This document shows, in pieces, positions 58,501-64,000 of a DNA stretch of 64,000 nt. The first letter of the stretch is position 1. The number at the start of each line of letters is the position of its first letter. Position numbers and translations under genes: made by a program. The DNA is from Sphaerolaimus hirsutus (Eukaryota > Nematoda > Chromadorea > Monhysterida > Sphaerolaimidae): assembly GCA_964036195.1 (NCBI GenBank), contig OZ038452.1, forward strand, positions 14,006,704 through 14,070,703, written 5' to 3'. The notes under the pieces were generated by a model. That model did no database searches. It was not told the DNA's origin and saw nothing but the letters and a program-made list of their open reading frames with translations.

Positions 58501-61500
58501 CATCACGACGCGACACAACGGCGCTCGTTTGACTGCAAGGCACCCGCTTCACATGCAACACCACATGCGCACCGCGCATTCGATCGATGGCCACATGCAT
58601 AGAACATGCTTATGCCTTGTTCCATTCCACCGTTCATTCATCCCCAGCCCGCGAGAAAAAAGGAAGAAACGGAGTTAGGGCCTAGCAACAAGCTGGGAAA
58701 TAATGGGCTCTTTCGCACGAGCTGAGTCCGTTTAGTACAGACTGCAGTTCTGCACGTAGGCAAGCTAAGCGACCTTTCTGATTATCACAATAAGCTTGAC
58801 ACGCATTCTAGAGTTAATTAGTGGCAGATTATGCATTCGGCGAGTCGTTGCTATGCTCACGTTACATGACATTTGCTCATAAGCTGTGAATTGAGACCTG
58901 TAGTTTGAGTTTGATACACCAAAAATTTCAACTGAACTCAACTCTCAAAGTCTCAACTCTCAATTCGATCAGCGTTTAATTTATAACTATGCTACAAAGC
59001 AGATTTTAGTTCACGGGAAGGTGTCAGCTTTTGATCTTCGTCAACACCGGTTTATTTAGTTTGATAAAATCAGTAACTATTTGCTAATCACTGTAAGTGA
59101 ACGTGTTTAACGCTGATTCTTCAGTTGACACCTGATCAGTTGCGGTTGAAAACGCATCACGAATTGATAAGCAATTGGCTTATTTCGAGAATATCCGATA
59201 ATACTGTTTCAGTAGTGTATTTATGATGCCCTCTATTATTATTAGCCAGTCCCTGGCATCTAGAAACAGAATAATATCCCTCACGTGTTGTCATAAATGT
59301 CTTCGTCGTCGGTCATCGGCGGGAAAATTGCAAAACACAAACAATAATTAAAGGCCATGCTAAACAATCAAGCATGGCAGCATGGGCGGCACCCAATTAG
59401 CAACTGTTAAAAATTCGCAATTCCCCGGCAATGCACAGCTACAGAAGAGCTCAGCTGCGCGCAGCCGGGTCCAGCTGAGTGAATACTTGACCGACGCAGG
59501 GCTAACGCATACAGAAGCCTAGGTAAATGTGATGTATTTATCGAAATAATGGGGCCGCGCACACTGAAACCGAATATTTCGGCATACGCACTTTTCATCT
59601 GCCGAATCTGAATTGAAAACTTGCCGTTCAGACGTTTTTAGTTCAGCATTTTAGGCATTTCATATTGAATTTTGAAAACGTCTGGACGATTTTAGTTCAG
59701 CAAGTTTTTTTCTATTCAGCATTTAATTCGGCATTTGTCAAAAACGTGCGTATGCCGAAATATCCGGTTTCAGTGTGCGCGGCCCCAATAAGTGTGTGGT
59801 ATTTACAGGGGCAGAGCATTGTTTTGTTTTGCAGGCAGATTTTGTTGCCGCCTTGAATTATTAAGAGTAATGTTTTTGTTGAATAGAACCAGGAAAAATA
59901 ATAAGAAAGCGTGAAAGTGACAGGGATTCAGGAATCCGTCAATTTGTTGCATATCCGCAACCAAATTCTTTCTATCCGCGTGAGAACGTTCCCCTTGATG
60001 CGCTCAACTTTTTTGGTAATGCCACTCAAACGTAAACACAACCAGATTATTTTTAGGATCACACCAGTCACAAATTTGGACATCAGTTTCTAAAAATATG
60101 AATGCGAAAACTTTTCTATTTTATTTACCCCTAGCGAAAGGCACGTCCTTTTAATTTTCGTTCAAAACGCAGACAGCTGTCGCGTGTCTAACAATCTCAC
60201 ATTCCACATTACCGCCCACGCTATTTTTCCATGCGAAAATGATTGCGCCACGGCATGACTAATCAAATCACGCAGAAATTGACAAATTGTTTTCAGTGTT
60301 ACTGTTTACCTTCAATCTGGTGAGAATTTCTCTGAGCGTCAAGCTCTCCGATTGGCCGCCGATGCTGGTCGTCTGCGGCAGGAGAAAGTTCCTATCCAAA
60401 TCCGCCTCGGCTGAATGTAAAGTGGAAATTAATGCATGTCTGACTTAACAAGTAATTGAACGTTATTAGTGAAATGTTATTATGTTCAAAATGTCAACCG
60501 AGAGAGATGAAATTTTGGAAATATATTCTGTGAGGTGATTGAAATTGAACATACCCTATACGACCACCTTACCACACATATAAACTGCATTAGTGACTAT
60601 AAAGTCACATAGAAAACGGCCAAGTGCTCAGGTCAACACCCGCTGTCAACACACGCACGTATTTTTACAAATCGACTTTCGCTGCATTTTCATTGATCAT
60701 TACCAAAATGAAAATGAAAAACAAAAAGTCGAACACACAGAAGCCGTAGGAGGCCAGTTCCAGCTCTGAGGGCACGGTGGTGTCCAAGTCGGCCTGGTTG
60801 ATGCCCAGCGGGTCCAGCTCTGCGATGTGGTGGCCGCGCGCCTGACAAATGCGACATTTGTGTAAAATCTTATACTTCAACTTATAGGACGAATCACTTC
60901 AATATTTCAAAGTTAAATTTACACACCGTATTTCTTCTAAAAGAACGGCATACCTCCAATAGGATGGCACTTCCGACAGAAAGAACTTTTTCGAACAAAA
61001 AAATTGAAAGATATCAAACGTTACAGCAAATACATTCAGGTTCACTATTTGGCCAAACTGATTTGGCCACAATTCGATATCCGGACGCATATTTGCAAAT
61101 GTTTGATGAAAAGTGATACACATAACACATGTATTCACGGGTCAGGATAGAGAGCTACATTCACCCATCAAGGCAAAATTGTAACGTAGTTATAAATTAT
61201 GCATTTTGCTATACTTTCGTGCGCAACCGCGCAGTTTCACACACACATTGACATTTGGCGTTATCTGCATTGATTTTGTAGCATTTTCAGTGCAAAAGGT
61301 TCTGCGAGCTAGCATAAGCCAGGATTAGGGTTGGAAAACATCAATTATTTTTCAAATGAATTTATTGCACCATTGCGCAGTGCCATGCGGGTGCCTCCAC
61401 ATGCCACAACCCTGATGTTAAGTTGAATGTGAAATTGTGCGCCTGTGTCCAAAAAACTATTAAATACCTATTGAATCAGAAGTGAAACCCTTTCTTGAAT

Positions 61501-63355
61501 GTCTTGAAGTTTTGATGCTTGGGTTTTAAAAAAACGGTCAAAATAATCCATCCACCCCTGGAATTAAGTATCGTTTACGCAGTTTTCCACGCAATCACAA
61601 TTTCACTTTTCCAAATGTACCGTACTTCCGAAATATCCCCCTCAAAATGGTCACTATGGATTTAAAAAACCCCAATTTAGTGTATAGAGAACGTAAATGA
61701 CAAAAGCCGCGGTTTGTGATCCGGGCAATGCAGAACACACGTATAAACAATGACTGTGTTATATTAGAACCAGGGGTCTGGTGGGGGGACCCCCCAAAAC
61801 GCACCAGCTATCTATCTATCCCGGAGACCGCTCAGCTATCTATCTATCCCGAGGTGAAATTTTCGGCTACTATCCCCTGAACCACCCCCGCCCAAATTTT
61901 TTTGAGAAATTTACCCTAATTTTCACTCAAAATCGCTACTTTTCATACCTATTTATATATTTTCACCGTCAAAATCATCAATGTGTATGTCTTATCGCAC
62001 ATTTTCAGCTATTTATGTGCTTATGTACCTATTTGTACCTACTCTTAACCTATTTTTAGCTATGTTTCACTTCTAAGCCTCAAAATAGCCTATATAGTGA
62101 ACCCCCCCCCCCCCAAACCCCCCCCCCCCATTTTTTCAGCTATCTATCCCTCCGGAGGAGCGATTTACTATCTATCTGAACGCTCGCGGGGGTCCAAATC
62201 TACAAGACCCCTGATTAGAACAGTGTTTACACCGTCTTCATACTTATATACGTCTATAGAGTCTTATATATGGCGGTTTTTGTTGCATGTTTCAAAGTCT
62301 GCCCACGTTTCAAACAACAATTTAGTACTGGGATTTCAAAAAAATTCTGCCGAAATATGACCTCCATCAAAAATCTCACTCTGAAATAATAAACACCCGG
62401 GGGGTATTTCGAGGAAATACGGAGTTAGCTTGAAAGCACACTCGACGCACCTGAAAACTTCTAATGATATGCTGGACGGACATGTGGTCCATTAGAGCTG
62501 TGGCGTCAGCTTTCACGGGTAAACCAGCAGCTGGCGCCGGCGCCAGTGCAGCGCCAAACTGCGGTGGCGCAGTGTAGGCTTGGCCAGGGGCTGCGCCGGC
62601 GTTGACCGCGCGGAAATACGAGTCCCATGACTGCGGAATGGTGAAAAATGTCAGTGACACGACACAGACCAATGTTTACCAGGGGTCTCCAAAATGATGA
62701 TGAAAAACGTAGGGAAACACACTTTATGCACACTGTTGGGGTCCTGCCTCCATGCGGCGTACATGTCCTCGATGTAAACGCTCGACGTGCCCGACATGAA
62801 CGGCTCCGCTGCCAGCGCAGACGCGTAACGGCATTGTTGCTCCAGCACCCGCTGCGATAAGTGCGAGCATAGCGACAGTAGAAATTAAATGATGCCTTTT
62901 TCCCGATTACATTACTACGAATATTTTCACCAACCCCAACCAGTAGGGAAAAATCCAGCGAGATTGAATATCTGTCAATGCCAGTTGACAACAGAAGCTT
63001 TCAAATCTGACAAATCTGTTAAAAACGCATGAAAACACATGCATGTGGATTCCGTCATCTACCTTCGCCGAAGATGAAAATTATAAATTATGGCAACTCA
63101 AACGTGGTTACAACAAATTCACCAGTTTGGGAAATTTCGGTTGTCAACTACGGTGTGCGTGGGGCCAATAAAAACCACAGTAAAGAACTCACTGAATATC
63201 CACAATATAATGAATCAGGCTGCCAGTAAAAATAAGCGTCTGGTCAATCATCCACCCTCCCTCCCAACACCAATACTCACCCTCAAAGTGTGAGCACAAT
63301 TTCTAGCGGCTCTGTTGGCCGACGCCGATCGCGCCAGCATGCTTGCGCGGTGCAT
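49573..63355 (-). CDS. OGDH: 2-oxoglutarate dehydrogenase, mitochondrial (E1 of the OGDH complex)
   Basis: Eighteen exons give 3,015 bases and 1,004 residues (human about 1,023): 63355-63281, 62851-62723, 62630-62451, 60841-60739, 60410-60310, 57984-57766, 57517-57435, 57236-57040, 56814-56611, 56243-56068, 55466-55314, 54042-53802, 53454-53234, 52914-52676, 52257-52107, 51211-51031, 50540-50298, 49691-49573. Every junction is GT-AG and in phase. It decarboxylates 2-oxoglutarate with thiamine diphosphate and passes succinyl to E2 in the mitochondrial matrix. Residues 1-30 are an Arg/Ser/Ala-rich targeting peptide. Then [10 protein letters not shown] (E2/E3-contact N-terminal motif), [14 protein letters not shown] (293-306), [10 protein letters not shown] (393-402) with NNQIGF forming the cofactor fold, and [18 protein letters not shown] (652-669) in the second transketolase-like domain. 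Introns are packed with MITEs. All catalytic blocks are intact. Confidence 0.96.
50599..50934. mobile_element. Inverted-repeat element, CCAGTTCCGCA family, OGDH intron 16
   Basis: GGCCAGTTCCGCAGTGGTAA pairs with the complement of TTTACCACTTGCGGAACTGG; arms of AAAGTAAAGAGTAA words. Related to 12920-13681. Confidence 0.85.
51304..52090. mobile_element. TA-flanked CCGTATTTCCTC MITE split by a relative, OGDH intron 15
   Basis: CCGTATTTCCTCGAAATACC after TA; the right end ...CGAGGTAATACTG before TA. The interior word AGTCTATGTGTAGCTGCAAT of other copies is interrupted at its TA by the 51532-51932 element. Confidence 0.88.
51532..51932. mobile_element. TA-type MITE, CCGTATTTCTCCGAGTATAA subtype (nested)
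   Basis: CCGTATTTCTCCGAGTATAA and the complement ending GACATACGG; duplicated TA (CA on the left by mutation). Arms carry GGGGCACTAT/ATAGTGCCC words. Shares its outer 11 bases with the element it entered. Confidence 0.88.
52317..52645. repeat. CCGTATTTCTTC-subtype fragment, OGDH intron 14
   Basis: Left end CCGTATTTCTTCGAACAGAA, later AATAGAAGGGC words, but no proper right end. Confidence 0.6.
53522..53690. repeat. GGGTTCAAACGGGAT-family repeat, copy 2, OGDH intron 12
   Basis: GGGTTCAAACGGGATTGACT at the left, TACTTTGAACC at the right, TCGGGATCGGGA words between. Confidence 0.7.
54149..54826. repeat. GGGTTCAAACGGGATCC-family repeat, copy 3, OGDH intron 11
   Basis: TAGGGTTCAAACGGGATCCC pairs with the complement of AGTTTGAACCCTA. 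The outer 150 bp are CCCGATCCCGA words; the centre is unique AT-rich DNA. Confidence 0.8.
54832..55267. repeat. Foldback element, OGDH intron 11
   Basis: ttcacactgtgaaactgtgg pairs with its complement at 55250; pairing holds through CAATCTATCATAACTTGAT and CTGCCTAAGACAAACAT to a centre near 55045. Adjacent to the 54149 repeat. Confidence 0.88.
55496..55658. mobile_element. MITE, GGGCC-CACACTAG family, copy 5, OGDH intron 10
   Basis: GGCCCCACACACGCTAGTTG at the left pairs with CAACTGGCGTGTGTGGACCC at the right. Inner arms GACATCGACAACAAATGTC resemble copy 2. Confidence 0.8.
55755..55815. repeat. GCGCC-family fragment, OGDH intron 10
   Basis: GATGGCGCCACTGATAGGCG and GGCGCCATTGGCG words without ends. 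Confidence 0.5.
56412..56588. mobile_element. MITE, TATACTCGGCGGAC family, OGDH intron 9
   Basis: TACTCTCGGCGGACATCACA at the left and the complement of CGGTCCGCCGAGTA at the right; opposite orientation to 1795-1993. It ends 23 bp from exon 9. Confidence 0.8.
57632..57704. mobile_element. 73-bp hAT-like MITE, GCGCC family, OGDH intron 6
   Basis: TAGTGATGTAAAAGCGC and the complement of TTCTTACACCACTA, flanked by ATCAAGAG and ATCAAGTG (7/8). The smallest member of the family here. Confidence 0.85.
58124..58310. mobile_element. MITE, TATACTCGGCGGAC family, OGDH intron 5
   Basis: TATACTAGGCGAACATCACA at the left and the complement of AAGTCCGCAGAGTATA at the right. Confidence 0.8.
58311..59550 (-). 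other. OGDH intron 5, unique portion
   Basis: A GC-richer patch at 58430-58680 has CpG-rich words but no exon in the OGDH frame. The rest is unique AT-rich sequence. Confidence 0.4.
59551..59786. mobile_element. MITE, GGGCC-CACACTG family, copy 6, OGDH intron 5
   Basis: GGGGCCGCGCACACTGAAAC pairs with GTTTCAGTGTGCGCGGCCCC exactly apart from one base; AAT on both sides (59548-59550 and 59787-59789). Inner arms CGAATATTTCGGCATACGCA. Confidence 0.92.
59787..60309 (-). other. OGDH intron 5, 5' part
   Basis: Unique AT-rich sequence, nothing recognised. Confidence 0.4.
60928..60985. repeat. CCGTATTTCTTCT-subtype left end, OGDH intron 3
   Basis: CCGTATTTCTTCTAAAAGAA with AACGGCATACCTCCAATAGG; no right end found. 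Confidence 0.6.
61771..62213. mobile_element. hAT-like MITE, CAGGGGTCT ends, OGDH intron 3
   Basis: CAGGGGTCTGGTGGGGGGAC and the complement of GGGGGTCCAAATCTACAAGA extended to CCCCTG, flanked by the exact 8-bp duplication ATTAGAAC (61763-61770 and 62214-62221). Carries CAGCTATCTATCTATCCC words and C-runs. Confidence 0.92.
62380..62428. repeat. CCGTATT-family right end, OGDH intron 3
   Basis: GGGGTATTTCGAGGAAATACGG next to the exon 3 donor; the other end is not found. Confidence 0.6.
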
Positions 63356-63540
63356 TTTTACCGCGGACTTCGACAGAGTTCACAGGACGACCGCACGACC
63401 AGCTGGGACCACTGTTTATTTTTATGAATAATTGTCTGGGATAATTTTTGGATACCCTTGGCAAAGCGCCAAATGAATGCAGCGTGAAGTACAACAGAGT
63501 CCAACGAAAACGCGCCGTTTCGCGGGGAAAAGAATGTTGG

Positions 63541-63744
63541 CCCAGGGGGCAGTCCCAAGCCCTGTAAAGTGTTAAGTGAAGTGTCAAATGTAAAGTCTAA
63601 TGCAAAGAAAATAAAGTGTCAATCAAAACAAAAAAGAAAAGATTTTATTACTGAACTTTGCATGACAATTGACACTTTACTTTGCATTTGACTTTACATT
63701 TGACACTTTACTTTACACTTTACAGGGCTTGGGACTGTCACCTG
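63541..63744. mobile_element. Palindromic MITE, CAGTCCCAAGCCCTGTAAAG family, copy 3, just upstream of OGDH
   Basis: CCAGGGGGCAGTCCCAAGCC and the complement of GGGCTTGGGACTGTCACCTG. Flanks AGAATGTTG and AGATGTTG suggest a decayed 8-bp duplication. It begins 186 bp upstream of the OGDH ATG. Confidence 0.8.
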
Positions 63745-64000
63745 AGATGTTGATAAAAATCTGAGGGTTGCAAACCTGGCGCAGAAAAGTGGAGAAAGGC
63801 AAAAATGAAGGAGCAAGTGAATGAACTTGCCGTTGTTGTAGTCGCTTGTTTTCGTTACTAAGCAATAACTGTTACGAGATAAATAATCGGCACACCTCGA
63901 TTACCTAGGTGCGTTGTATATTTAGCGTCAGTATTCAACAGTGCGTTGGAAAAATATACCTAATGGAAGTTCAAAATAAAATCATTTTTAAAATTTTGTA
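63745..64000. other. Right edge, no gene recognised
   Basis: AT-rich upstream sequence. Confidence 0.4.

Noticed and set aside
62520..62560. GCGCC-family repeat
   Set aside because: The GGCGCCGGCGCCAGTGCAGC word lies in OGDH exon 3 and encodes the Ala/Pro-rich linker; a chance resemblance.

Overview
This is a eukaryotic, AT-rich, intron-rich and very repeat-rich window. Islands of GC-rich codons are split by GT-AG introns that hold dozens of short inverted-repeat transposons. The best-resolved protein (2-oxoglutarate dehydrogenase) resembles nematode orthologues in many lineage-typical word choices, recalled from memory and not searched. I therefore infer a repeat-rich nematode; the species is not identifiable from here.

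Genes, left to right. (1) Positions 69-990, minus: two joined exons of an unrecognised protein with an RVKW motif, running off or ending near the left edge. (2) Positions 14166-16510, plus: a seven-exon LicD/fukutin-type protein of 581 residues. (3) Positions 16956-17179, plus: an orphan EGF-like exon. (4) Positions 22568-30813 and (5) 34063-38957, both minus: two tandem copies of a major-facilitator sugar transporter of about 532 residues. Their first exons share an identical 150-bp patch, and the left copy has two in-frame TGA codons. (6) Positions 41953-44941: a 5'-truncated non-LTR retrotransposon with a long reverse transcriptase frame, inserted inside the right terminal repeat of an older 1.4-kb inverted-repeat element. 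(7) Positions 49573-63355, minus: a complete 18-exon mitochondrial 2-oxoglutarate dehydrogenase (E1 of the TCA-cycle complex), 1,004 residues, with every exon junction in frame.

Repeats. At least ten hAT-like non-autonomous elements have 8-bp target duplications that can be read directly, some exact and some with one or two mismatches; several are nested. A second large family has TA duplications and ends in CCGTATT. A third has GGGCC...CACACTAG ends with AAT/ATT duplications. Others form long hairpins (228-bp and about 530-bp arms). A 3.8-kb element filling intron 1 of the left transporter is made almost entirely of three tandem-repeat arrays. Most OGDH introns carry at least one such element.

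No tRNA, rRNA or CRISPR feature was recognised. Exons were built by hand from splice signals, reading frame and remembered protein families, so junctions are predictions.
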